From an uncultured Clostridia bacterium (GTDB lineage Bacteria; Bacillota; Dehalobacteriia; UBA4068; CALXSR01): a stretch of DNA of 64,000 nt. Each line of letters starts with the position of its first letter. The first letter of the stretch is position 1. Below the pieces are notes generated by a model. It saw only the letters and a program-made list of their open reading frames with translations. It was not told the DNA's origin and searched no databases. Below, piece after piece: positions 34,036 through 42,079 of the stretch. The stretch is taken from positions 22,252 through 86,251 of the forward strand of contig CALXSR010000015.1 in the NCBI GenBank assembly GCA_944391215.1, given 5' to 3'. Both the position numbers and the translations under genes were made by a program.

Positions 34036-34350
34036 TTACCAGCGCAGCAGATTGAATTTGTCCAAATCCAAACTGCCTTTGCTGCGGTAAAGCGCAATGG
34101 CAATCGCTAAACCAATTGCAACTTCCGCCGCCGCAATGACGATGACGAAAATAGAGAAAATTTCGCCGGCGCCGTTGGAAAGAGGCAGAAATTTGCTAAA
34201 AGCCAGTAAATTGATATTCACTGCATTAAGCATCAACTCAATCGAAAGTAGAATAGAAATGACATGCTTTTTGCCAATGGCTCCAAAAAGCCCAATCGCA
34301 AATAAAGCCGCTCCCAATAATAAATAATGTGTTAAGCCAATTTCAAGCAT
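34036..34350 (-). CDS. nuoK: NADH-quinone oxidoreductase subunit K
   Basis: 104 aa, three membrane helices. The two buried glutamates of the proton path are seen in LLSIELMLNAVNINLLAFS and IVIAAAEVAIGLAIAIALYR. It overlaps nuoJ by eight bases. Confidence 0.95.
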   Translation of the reverse strand: MLEIGLTHYLLLGAALFAIGLFGAIGKKHVISILLSIELMLNAVNINLLAFSKFLPLSNGAGEIFSIFVIVIAAAEVAIGLAIAIALYRSKGSLDLDKFNLLRW

Positions 34351-34849
34351 GGTCTTTCACCTCTCTCCCGATGATAATTGCCGCGACCATAGCCACCAAA
34401 AGCAAAACAGCCGCTAATTCAAAAGCAATCACATATTGTGAAAGAAGCCTTACCCCAATTTCGCCCACGGAAGTAGCAGCCGCCGCAATTCCTGTCGTTT
34501 GCCAAGTTGTTTTGATTAAAGAGAAGGATAAAAACCCAAAAAACAACATGGCCGCCGCTACGCCAAGATAGCCAAAACGGCTATAGGGATTGGTTTCCGC
34601 CATTTTGCCATCGCCTTGGTTCACCAAAAGCAAAGCAAAAATGACCAAAATAGAAACTGCTCCAGCATAAACCAAAACCTGCACTGCTGCTAAAAAGTCG
34701 GCTCGCAGCGTTAGGAAAATGCCGGCAACACCTAAAAAAGTCACAATCAAGCATAAAACGCTATGTACAATATTTTTCAGGTTAATAACAGCCAAAGCGC
34801 CTCCCAAAGTGAGCGCTGCCAACAGGAAAAAAACAATACTCTGCATCAT
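34343..34849 (-). CDS. nuoJ: NADH-quinone oxidoreductase subunit J
   Basis: 168 aa, five membrane helices. NIVHSVLCLIVTFLGVAGIF followed by AVQVLVYAGAVSILVIFALLL (the TM3 region with the pi-bulge) is the signature. The start overlaps the nuoI stop (ATGA). Confidence 0.95.
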   Translation of the reverse strand: MMQSIVFFLLAALTLGGALAVINLKNIVHSVLCLIVTFLGVAGIFLTLRADFLAAVQVLVYAGAVSILVIFALLLVNQGDGKMAETNPYSRFGYLGVAAAMLFFGFLSFSLIKTTWQTTGIAAAATSVGEIGVRLLSQYVIAFELAAVLLLVAMVAAIIIGREVKDHA

Positions 34850-35415
34850 GCTTTTGTTTCCTCCCCTCTGTTTTCCGGTTCAGTCGCCTGCTTTTCAGCA
34901 GCCATTTTTTCTTCCGGCAAATTTTGTTTCTCCACAGGAGCCGCATTCACAACTTCTTTTTCTTCCTTTTTTTCTGCTGCCGGAGCTACCGGCATTTTCA
35001 CTGGTTGCCCAAACGTGGAAGCTACCGCGTCCATATTTGGGTTTTTCAACAAATCATGTACCACATTTTCTTTGTGATAAATCGCCGTTTCAAATTCCAA
35101 AGTAAATTTTAAACAATGCGTTGGACATGTTTCTACGCATAAACCGCAATGCAAGCAATAAGAACGATTGATTTCGTATTTCATCATCTTCTTTTTGCCT
35201 TCTTCTGTTTTGCCAATTTCACAAGTAATGGCATGGTTCGGGCAAGCACGGGCGCATAAGCCGCAAGCAATGCATTTATCAACGTCCATTTGGAAATCGC
35301 CACGCCAGCATTTTGGCAAAACAGGTTTTACTTCGGGATATTTTTCCGTTAATCGTTTGCTAACGGAAGCTTTACCGGTAACGGCCAATCCTTTTATTAA
35401 ACCTTTTCCGTACAT
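34846..35415 (-). CDS. nuoI: NADH-quinone oxidoreductase subunit I with acidic C-terminal tail
   Basis: Carries clusters N6a and N6b. Cysteines 48, 51, 54, 58 and 87, 90, 93, 97 form two complete [4Fe-4S] motifs. After about residue 130 there is a tail of roughly 50 residues rich in Pro, Ala, Glu and Lys (for example AAEKKEEKEVV) not needed for the fold. With no NuoEFG present, the tail could be a docking site for an electron donor. The ATG at 35415 has GGGGTGG five bases upstream. Confidence 0.94.
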   Translation of the reverse strand: MYGKGLIKGLAVTGKASVSKRLTEKYPEVKPVLPKCWRGDFQMDVDKCIACGLCARACPNHAITCEIGKTEEGKKKMMKYEINRSYCLHCGLCVETCPTHCLKFTLEFETAIYHKENVVHDLLKNPNMDAVASTFGQPVKMPVAPAAEKKEEKEVVNAAPVEKQNLPEEKMAAEKQATEPENRGEETKA

Positions 35416-35417
35416 TG

Positions 35418-36482
35418 TTACCACCCCAAACCATTATTAAATACAAACAAAACAATACTTGTAATAAGAATATTGGCCAAGGAAATCGGTACTAAAAACT
35501 TCCAGCCAAAATTCATCAACTGGTCTACCCGAATACGCGGGAAAGTCCAACGGCAGAAAATAAAGAAAGAGAATAAAACGAATGTTTTCCCCAAAAACCA
35601 TACCCAACCAGGTAAAAACGGTCCTTGCCAACCGCCCAGAAAAACGGTAGTGCCAATGGAGGCAATCACAAACAAATTGCAATATTCAGCCAAAAAGAAT
35701 AGCGCATAACGCATCCCGGAATATTCGGTATAAATACCAGCCGTTAATTCCGATTCCCCTTCCGGTAAGTCGAAAGGCGCCCGATTAGTTTCAGCCAAAC
35801 CGCAAATTAAATAAATAATAAAAGCCACCGGCTGTAAAAAAACAAACCAAATATGGTTTTGGGCCGCCACAATAGATTGCATTTCCAAAGTACCGGTAAT
35901 TAGTACCACGCCCAATAAAGAAAACACCATGGGGATTTCATAACTAATCATTTGCGATACCCCACGCATAGCACCCATCAAGGAATATTTATTATTGGAC
36001 CCCCAACCAGCCATAAAAATAGGGATAGTGGAAAGCGCGGATACCGCAATTAAATAGAACAGGCCAATACTCAAATCTAGCGCCGCCATTTGCCGGCCAA
36101 ATGGGATTACCGCTAAAGAAAGCATCGGCGGTACAAAAATCAACAAAGCAGCCCATAAATGTACGACCCGATCGGCGTTTAAAGGCACTACATCTTCTTT
36201 GGTCAACAATTTAATCGCATCGGCAATGGTTTGGAACCAACCATTGGGACCCAAGCGATTCGGACCGGGGCGTCTTTGAATATACCCTGCCAATTTTCTT
36301 TCCCATATTACATAGAAAAGGGCACATAAAACGCAAACAGCAATGATTGCAATAAAATAAACCAAACCCATACCAATTTCTGTAACAGTTGCATTAAAGC
36401 CTAGCCAGGCAAAGAAATGACGGATAAGACCCGCTATGTAGAGAAAAATATTATCAAAAAATTCTAGTATATTACTCAACAT
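35418..36482 (-). CDS. nuoH: NADH-quinone oxidoreductase subunit H
   Basis: 354 aa, eight or nine membrane helices, linking the peripheral and membrane arms and forming the quinone channel. QRRPGPNRLGPNGWFQTIAD, the charged loop ETNRAPFDLPEGESELTAG and WTFPRIRVDQLM are the conserved blocks. It follows nuoD by 17 bases. Confidence 0.96.
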   Translation of the reverse strand: MLSNILEFFDNIFLYIAGLIRHFFAWLGFNATVTEIGMGLVYFIAIIAVCVLCALFYVIWERKLAGYIQRRPGPNRLGPNGWFQTIADAIKLLTKEDVVPLNADRVVHLWAALLIFVPPMLSLAVIPFGRQMAALDLSIGLFYLIAVSALSTIPIFMAGWGSNNKYSLMGAMRGVSQMISYEIPMVFSLLGVVLITGTLEMQSIVAAQNHIWFVFLQPVAFIIYLICGLAETNRAPFDLPEGESELTAGIYTEYSGMRYALFFLAEYCNLFVIASIGTTVFLGGWQGPFLPGWVWFLGKTFVLFSFFIFCRWTFPRIRVDQLMNFGWKFLVPISLANILITSIVLFVFNNGLGW

Positions 36483-36499
36483 ACTTCCCCTCCTTCCGA

Positions 36500-37606
36500 C
36501 TAAGCGTCAATTTCGCCTAATACAATATCAAAACTGGCCAAAATTGCAACCAAATCAGCCATTTTATGGCCGATAAATATTTCATCATAAATCGCGATAT
36601 TGGAAAAAGACGGCCGTCTAAAATGAACCCGATAAGGATTGGTACTGCCATCGCTGGCCACATAGCAGCCAAGAATTCCCTTTGGATTTTCCGCTTCATG
36701 ATAAGCATCGCCAACCGGCGGTTTGATTACTTTTGGGACTTTAGCCATAATTGGCCCTTCCGGAATATCCTGAATAAATTGCTGGATAAGACGGAAGCTT
36801 TCTTCCACTTCTTTCATTCGTACCATATAACGATCATAACAATCACCGTGTTCGGTGGTGGCCACATTGATTTGATATTTGCCATACTGCAAATAAGGAC
36901 GATCGCGTCTTAGATCATAATCAACCCCACTAGCTCGTAAATTAGGGCCAGTTAAACCATAATTTAAAGCTTTTTCCGCCGTAATTTTGCCAATACCTTT
37001 GGTACGAGCATGGAAAATTTCATTATCATCAACGAGAGTATGATATTGTTTAATGAAAGCAGGACATTCCTTTAAAAACGCTTCATAATGTTTAAAGAAA
37101 TCCTCATTCAAATCTGCGGCAACCCCACCAATACGAATATAATTAAATGTCATACGGGCCCCACATAACTGGGAAAGCATTTCTAAAACGCGTTCCCGTA
37201 ATTGGAAAGGATAAAAAGCGCCTGTTACCGCCCCTAAGTCCATAATATAAATACCAATCCCAACCATATGGCTGGCAATACGCATCAATTCCGCTGTAAT
37301 CATCCGAATATATTGCGCACGTTCCGGTACCTCAACCCCCATCAGCTTTTCTACCGCCAAAACATAAGCCAAATTATTGCTGATGCCGGACAAATAATCC
37401 AAACGATCCGTATAGGGAATGACTTGCGGATACGTTCTGCTTTCCGCTAATTTTTCAATGCCGCGGTGCAAATAGCCGATTTTGGTTTTCGAGGCAACGC
37501 AATATTCGCCGTCCATCTCCACCACAACATGAAGAACCCCGTGCGTACTGGGGTGCTGCGGACCTAAATTTAAAGTATAGGTTTGTGTTTTAACAGCATC
37601 ACTCAT
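36500..37606 (-). CDS. nuoD: NADH-quinone oxidoreductase subunit D
   Basis: 368-aa hydrogenase-like subunit that lines the quinone pocket. LNLGPQHPSTHGVLHVVVEMDGE, GYLHRGIEKLAE, and the C-terminal YVASDGSTNPYRVHFRRPSF are diagnostic; the last Ni-ligand cysteines of hydrogenases are absent, as expected. Unlike in enterobacteria it is separate from NuoC, overlapping it by four bases. Confidence 0.96.
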   Translation of the reverse strand: MSDAVKTQTYTLNLGPQHPSTHGVLHVVVEMDGEYCVASKTKIGYLHRGIEKLAESRTYPQVIPYTDRLDYLSGISNNLAYVLAVEKLMGVEVPERAQYIRMITAELMRIASHMVGIGIYIMDLGAVTGAFYPFQLRERVLEMLSQLCGARMTFNYIRIGGVAADLNEDFFKHYEAFLKECPAFIKQYHTLVDDNEIFHARTKGIGKITAEKALNYGLTGPNLRASGVDYDLRRDRPYLQYGKYQINVATTEHGDCYDRYMVRMKEVEESFRLIQQFIQDIPEGPIMAKVPKVIKPPVGDAYHEAENPKGILGCYVASDGSTNPYRVHFRRPSFSNIAIYDEIFIGHKMADLVAILASFDIVLGEIDA

Positions 37607-38061
37607 TGTGGTTTCGCCCCCATTCTATTATGGTGATCATTCACAAAATCTTTGCGCAAGGGATAACCGTCAAAGCCTTCCCAAAGCAAAATACGCTCTA
37701 AATTGGGATGATTTAAAAAAGTGATGCCCATCAAATCATAAACTTCTCTCTCTAGCCAGTTAGCCGAACACCACAAGTTTGCCAAAGATTCTATTTCCGG
37801 TTTTTCATGATCTAATTTTACCTTAATGGTAAAATGTTCCCCACTAGCATGGTCAAAGAGTTGATAAACCACTTCAAAATACTCTTTTGCATCTACCGAG
37901 GTTATATCAGATAATAAATCCATGCCCATGCGTTTTAAATAAGACATAATTTCTAAAAAGTTTTCTTTTTCAACCCAAAACTCTTCTGCTTTTTCTTCCG
38001 AAAAAGTTACTTTATCCGCATAATGCTTCAATAAAGATTCTTTATAATTGGTCGCCATCAT
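37603..38061 (-). CDS. nuoC: NADH-quinone oxidoreductase subunit C
   Basis: 152 aa, peripheral 30-kDa subunit. YDLMGITFLNHPNLERILLWEGFDGYPLRKDF is the family signature, at the C-terminal end. Two ATGs occur in tandem (38061 and 38058); AGGAGGGG suits the second slightly better. Stand-alone NuoC of this size is usual in Bacillota. Confidence 0.94.
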   Translation of the reverse strand: MMATNYKESLLKHYADKVTFSEEKAEEFWVEKENFLEIMSYLKRMGMDLLSDITSVDAKEYFEVVYQLFDHASGEHFTIKVKLDHEKPEIESLANLWCSANWLEREVYDLMGITFLNHPNLERILLWEGFDGYPLRKDFVNDHHNRMGAKPQ

Positions 38062-38073
38062 TACCCCTCCTTT

Positions 38074-38601
38074 TTATTCATGTGTTTTCACAATTTCCGG
38101 ATGGTTTAATTTTTGTTTTAATTGCAATAAACCATGAATTAACGCTTCCGGACGCGGAGGGCAGCCCGGAATATAAATATCTACCGGAACAATTTGATCG
38201 GCGCCTGGTACAACAGAATAGGAGTCCACAAAAGGGCCGCCAGAAATTGCACAATTTCCCATGGCAATGACCCAACGCGGCTCCGGCATTTGATGATAAA
38301 GCAATTCCACGGAAGGACGCATTTTTTCTGTAATCGTACCAGCCACAATCATCACATCGGCTTGCCGCGGCGAGTTACGAAACACTTCATATCCAAAACG
38401 CGAACAGTCAAAACGAGATTGCGTCATACAAATCATTTCAATAGCACAACAAGCTAAGCCAAATTGAAAAGGCCATAAGGACCAACCGCGGCCCCAATTA
38501 AACAATTTTTCCAAGGTAGTGAAAAGAATTCCTTTCTTTTCCAATTCTTCTTGACTCATCAAATCGGTATTGTCCGGAATTTTATTTTCTTTTACTGCCA
38601 T
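38074..38601 (-). CDS. nuoB: NADH-quinone oxidoreductase subunit B
   Basis: 175 aa, holding cluster N2. The cysteines are in [10 protein letters not shown], the [10 protein letters not shown] loop and [14 protein letters not shown], a complete set. The ATG at 38601 follows GGAG at seven bases and overlaps the end of nuoA by ten bases. Confidence 0.96.
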   Translation of the reverse strand: MAVKENKIPDNTDLMSQEELEKKGILFTTLEKLFNWGRGWSLWPFQFGLACCAIEMICMTQSRFDCSRFGYEVFRNSPRQADVMIVAGTITEKMRPSVELLYHQMPEPRWVIAMGNCAISGGPFVDSYSVVPGADQIVPVDIYIPGCPPRPEALIHGLLQLKQKLNHPEIVKTHE

Positions 38602-38987
38602 TTTAGCACTCCTTCCTTCCAGGCATACCACAGACCAGCTACTAAAATTGCGATGAAAATCAACATTTCAATGAGACCAAAAAGGCCCAAGGCATGAAAA
38701 GCTACTGCCCATGGATATAAGAAAACCGTTTCCACATCGAAAATTAAGAAAATCAAAGCGTAGAGAAAATAGCTTGTTTTATACCGTACCCAAGTAGTAC
38801 CTTCCGTTAGCATACCGCATTCATACGTAATCCTTTTACGGTCATAGGGTCTGTGAGGAGCAAATATACGCGAAATAATCAAGGCTGCGGCCGCAAATGC
38901 AATCGCCCCAACAAACATAATGCCCACGATACCATACTGTACCAAAAAGTCTACTCCGCTTACTGGATCTGTCATTTTCCTTGCCAT
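38592..38987 (-). CDS. nuoA: NADH-quinone oxidoreductase subunit A
   Basis: 131 aa, three membrane helices. [16 protein letters not shown] and the second-helix [12 protein letters not shown] are the family signatures. First gene of the nuo operon. Both ATG 38987 and the in-frame ATG 38975 (MTDPVSG) are possible starts; the SD is weak in each case. Confidence 0.95.
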   Translation of the reverse strand: MARKMTDPVSGVDFLVQYGIVGIMFVGAIAFAAAALIISRIFAPHRPYDRKRITYECGMLTEGTTWVRYKTSYFLYALIFLIFDVETVFLYPWAVAFHALGLFGLIEMLIFIAILVAGLWYAWKEGVLKWQ

Positions 38988-39384
38988 CCTTTCTTTTTAT
39001 ATTTCTTATAAAAACTCAATTTAAAATTTTTGCAACTTTATAATATTGCGCAATTTGCACACGAAAAGATAAAAAAATAGTTTTTTAGCCTGCCTAAAAA
39101 TAATATTTTTTCATCTAAAACTTATAAATATGCAATTCTTTTTCTATATGAAACATGCTAAGCAATGCTTTTGCCTGCAGTTTTAAAAACATTAACCAAG
39201 TGCAATCAAAAAAATAGTTTTTGAAACTTATTTATTTTACCATGTTTAGGGTAAATTCGCAAGTTTTCTACCTTTTTTACCCTTGTTATTTTTCATCAAA
39301 AATGGATATTATAATTGACTTTTGTTTAAAAAATGCTAGTCTATAAATATAGTATCTCTTCTAGAAAAACAAAGGAGGAAAAAA
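38988..39384. other. Divergent intergenic region between nuoA and the ModE-like gene
   Basis: 397 AT-rich bases with no gene. It must hold the nuo promoter (minus) and the regulator's promoter (plus). A 15-bp direct repeat, AAAAAAATAGTTTTT, occurs at 39071-39085 and 39208-39222. An inverted repeat TTTACC-N8-GGTAAA lies at 39236-39255. I cannot place -10/-35 boxes with confidence. Confidence 0.4.
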
Positions 39385-39768
39385 ATGAAAAAACAAACCT
39401 CCCACACAGAAGAAGGACAAAACTGTCCTCTCACTTATTCTCTCCATTTAAAACTAAAAAAACAAGATGAAATATTTGGCCCTGGTATTATGCAATTATT
39501 ATCAAATATTGAAGAAGACCATTCCCTAAATTCAGCTTGTGAAAAAATGAATATGGCTTATAGCAAAGGTTGGCGGATTATTAAAACCGCAGAAAAACAA
39601 CTGGGTTTCCCTTTATTAGAAAGGAAAATAGGCGGCGTTTCCGGCGGCGGTTCAGAACTTACCCCTAAAGCGCGAGATTTGGTAGAACGGTTCTCGGCTT
39701 TTCAAACAAAGGTTTATCATTTAGCAGATCAAGCCTTTCAGGAACTTTTTCCCCAAGATCAATTTTAA
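39385..39768 (+). CDS. ModE-like winged-helix (LysR-type HTH) regulator without molybdate-binding domain
   Basis: 127 aa. FGPGIMQLLSNIEEDHSLNSACEKMNMAYSKGW and KTAEKQLGFPLLERKIGG match the ModE N-terminal DNA-binding domain, with GGGSELTPKARDLVERF as the wing. No MOP domain follows, so it senses no molybdate by that route. An SD AAAGGAGG lies before the ATG. It stands divergent to nuoA and could regulate that operon, which is inferred from position only. Confidence 0.88.
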   Translation: MKKQTSHTEEGQNCPLTYSLHLKLKKQDEIFGPGIMQLLSNIEEDHSLNSACEKMNMAYSKGWRIIKTAEKQLGFPLLERKIGGVSGGGSELTPKARDLVERFSAFQTKVYHLADQAFQELFPQDQF

Positions 39769-39801
39769 TACATTTTCACAAATTGGCAAGACCAATTTTT
39801 T

Positions 39802-39828
39802 CCGCGCTTTTGGCGCGGTTTTTCTTTT
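39802..39828 (+). terminator. Rho-independent terminator after the ModE-like gene
   Basis: Stem CCGCGC / GCGCGG with a five-base loop followed by TTTTTCTTTT. Confidence 0.85.
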
Positions 39829-39831
39829 CAT

Positions 39832-39860
39832 TTGTGAGTAAGCACAAAGCATGCTACAAT
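39832..39860 (+). promoter_or_regulatory. Promoter of the vanRS-like operon
   Basis: TTGTGA (39832-39837) and TACAAT (39855-39860) with a 17-base spacer. The response-regulator ATG follows 44 bases downstream. Confidence 0.55.
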
Positions 39861-39904
39861 AAAATAAGAATGCAAATTCTCAATTTATTAATGTAGGTGT
39901 TTTT

Positions 39905-40597
39905 ATGGAAACCAATATTTTAATTGTAGATGATGAACAAGAAATTGCCGATTTATTAGAACTATATTTAAAAAATGAAAATTACCGTGTCCATAAATTC
40001 TACAGCGCGTTACCAGCTTTACAATGCGTCAAAAGCCATGATATTGATTTAGCAATTTTGGATGTGATGCTACCGGAAATGGACGGCTTTACGCTTTGTA
40101 AAGAAATTCGCCAGGAATATCATTTTCCCATTATCATGCTTACCGCCAAAGTAGAAGACTATGATAAAATCACCGGTTTAACCATTGGAGCAGATGATTA
40201 TATTACCAAACCCTTTAATCCCTTAGAAGTGATCGCACGGGTTAAAGCACAACTGCGCCGCTATACCAAATACAATGAAAAAATCGGCAAGGAAAATGAA
40301 GATATTTTGGAGTTTTCCGGATTAAGCATCAACAATACCACCCATGAATGCATCCTCTATGGAAAAGATTTGAGCTTAACGCCCATCGAATTTTCCATTT
40401 TATGGTTGCTCGCCAGTAATCGCGGGAAAGTTATCTCTTCTGAGGAATTATTTGAACAAGTATGGGGGGAAAAATATCTTTATTCTAATAATACAGTTAT
40501 GGTGCATATTCGTCATTTAAGAGAGAAAATGCATGAACCGCATCGCAATCCCAAATTTATTAAAACTGTTTGGGGGGTTGGCTATAAAATTGAGTAA
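39905..40597 (+). CDS. VanR-like response regulator (OmpR family)
   Basis: 230 aa. The receiver domain has phospho-acceptor Asp 53 in LAILDVMLPEMDG, and the lysine in DYITKPFNPLEVIARVKAQLRRY. The winged helix ends FIKTVWGVGYKIE. The resemblance to VanR is strong across both domains (DDEQEIADLLELYLKNENY, LTIGADDYITKPF). It shares a promoter with the VanS-like kinase. Confidence 0.9.
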   Translation: METNILIVDDEQEIADLLELYLKNENYRVHKFYSALPALQCVKSHDIDLAILDVMLPEMDGFTLCKEIRQEYHFPIIMLTAKVEDYDKITGLTIGADDYITKPFNPLEVIARVKAQLRRYTKYNEKIGKENEDILEFSGLSINNTTHECILYGKDLSLTPIEFSILWLLASNRGKVISSEELFEQVWGEKYLYSNNTVMVHIRHLREKMHEPHRNPKFIKTVWGVGYKIE

Positions 40598-41687
40598 AGA
40601 AAATCCGCAATATTTAAGGAAATTAAAAAGTAAGCTTTTTTTAAAAATGATATTCGCTTTTGTGATTGGTATTTTGGCCGCTTTTTTATTTTTATTGGCC
40701 CTAGACGGCATTTTAAACAACTTTTTGGCCGAAAGCATTTCCAGTATCAACTATGGGCTTTACCTTTTCTTCGTAGCGCATAAACAAAGTTTTATGATGA
40801 TTTTTGCCCTGCTCATTATTTTGTTAACCGTTTATTTTTCCATCAGCAAAACAGCCAATTATATTGACCTAATTGTACAAAGCATTGATAAAATTTTCCA
40901 AAAAGAAGAAGATTTAATTGAACTTCCCGATGATTTTAAGGAAGTCGAAAATAAATTAAATGGCATCAAATTTGATGCCCTGCGCAATGAACAAATTGCC
41001 AAAGATGCCGAAGCCAAAAAAAACGACTTATTGGTTTATTTAGCGCATGATTTAAAAACCCCATTGACCTCTGTGATTGGTTATTTAACTTTGTTAAGAG
41101 AGGAACCGGATTTACCCGCTGAACAAAGACAAAAATATATCAATATTTCTTTAGAGAAATCAGAACGCCTAGAAGATTTAATCAATGAGTTTTTTGAAAT
41201 TACCCGTTTCAATCTGCAAAATATTGTTTTAGAAAACAAACAAATTCATTTGCATAAAATGTTAGATCAATTAGTGGACGAGTTTTACCCGTTGCTGGCT
41301 GAAAAGAATTTAAACTGTCAGCTGCATATGGAAGAGCAAATTACCATTCGCGGCGATGCGGACAAATTGGCTCGCGTTTTTGATAATCTTTTACGGAATG
41401 CCATTAACTATAGTTATGAAAACAGTGACATCGATATTTTCGTCAAAAAAGATGAAAATATGGTAGAACTAATTTTCCAAAACCAGGGCAACCCTATTCC
41501 GGAACATAAACTCAACACTATTTTTGAAAAATTTTTTCGCTTGGATACAGCCCGTTCCAGCAAAACAGGCGGCGCCGGATTAGGTTTAGCCATTGCCAAA
41601 GAAATCGTAGAATTGCATCATGGCAGTATCAAAGCGTATAGCAGCAGCGAATATACCAAATTCAGCATTTTGCTCCCTATAAAATAA
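40590..41687 (+). CDS. VanS-like sensor histidine kinase
   Basis: About 365 aa with two membrane helices (roughly residues 18-40 and 70-90) around a short outside loop, as in VanS. The phospho-acceptor is the histidine in YLAHDLKTPLTSVIGYL. The catalytic domain has NLLRNAINYS and ARSSKTGGAGLGLAIAKEI. I prefer the TTG start at 40590, which overlaps the end of vanR by eight bases; an ATG at 40533 would overlap it by 65. The short sensor loop makes the ligand unpredictable. Confidence 0.88.
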   Translation: MSKENPQYLRKLKSKLFLKMIFAFVIGILAAFLFLLALDGILNNFLAESISSINYGLYLFFVAHKQSFMMIFALLIILLTVYFSISKTANYIDLIVQSIDKIFQKEEDLIELPDDFKEVENKLNGIKFDALRNEQIAKDAEAKKNDLLVYLAHDLKTPLTSVIGYLTLLREEPDLPAEQRQKYINISLEKSERLEDLINEFFEITRFNLQNIVLENKQIHLHKMLDQLVDEFYPLLAEKNLNCQLHMEEQITIRGDADKLARVFDNLLRNAINYSYENSDIDIFVKKDENMVELIFQNQGNPIPEHKLNTIFEKFFRLDTARSSKTGGAGLGLAIAKEIVELHHGSIKAYSSSEYTKFSILLPIK

Positions 41688-41960
41688 CAAAAATACAGTA
41701 GAATGATTTTGACAGAAAATGCAATATGAGACAGCATAAACTTATCCGACACCCTATTCCTTACGCTTTTTCCATTTCCATATTGTTAGTTTTCAAATAC
41801 GGTTTAACGTTATACTGACAAAAACGTTTATCAATAGATATAGCAAAAATTAAACTAAAACATAAAAAATCTTTTCTTTATACGCACTTAGCTTTTTAGC
41901 AATCAAGAGTGATAAAAAACTATTTAAAAAAAATTTATAAAGTCCATAAAAAATACGAAG
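41688..41960. other. Gap after the VanS-like gene; no gene recognised
   Basis: AT-rich stretch. The only notable frame is a 30-codon ATG ORF at 41726-41818 without a ribosome site. A strong terminator follows at 41961, too far from vanS to belong obviously to it, so a small RNA ending there is possible. Confidence 0.35.
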
Positions 41961-41990
41961 AAAAAGGGTGGTTATCCCACCCTTTTTTAT
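41961..41990 (+). terminator. Rho-independent terminator
   Basis: Stem GGGTGG / CCACCC, extended by flanking A and T, with a five-base loop and a run of six T. It is 274 bases past the vanS-like stop. Confidence 0.85.
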
Positions 41991-41997
41991 TTTCCTA

Positions 41998-42028
41998 TTG
42001 ACATATTTTCGCTTCCTGTTATTATAAT
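41998..42028 (+). promoter_or_regulatory. Promoter of the choloylglycine-hydrolase-family gene
   Basis: Exact TTGACA (41998-42003) and exact TATAAT (42023-42028), with a longer-than-ideal 19-base spacer, which often marks promoters that need help from a regulator. Confidence 0.6.
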
Positions 42029-42062
42029 ACTTAAAAATATTTATATAAAAATTTTTAAGTAT
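42027..42062 (+). promoter_or_regulatory. Large perfect palindrome between -10 box and start codon
   Basis: Arms ATACTTAAAAAT (42027-42038) and ATTTTTAAGTAT (42051-42062) are exact reverse complements with a 12-base centre. It overlaps the end of the -10 box, so a protein bound here could control the gene. Confidence 0.55.
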
Positions 42063-42079
42063 AGCGAAAGGATTGAATT

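Noticed and set aside
41726..41818. 30-codon ATG frame after the VanS-like gene
   Set aside because: No SD and no recognisable feature beyond a mildly hydrophobic stretch.
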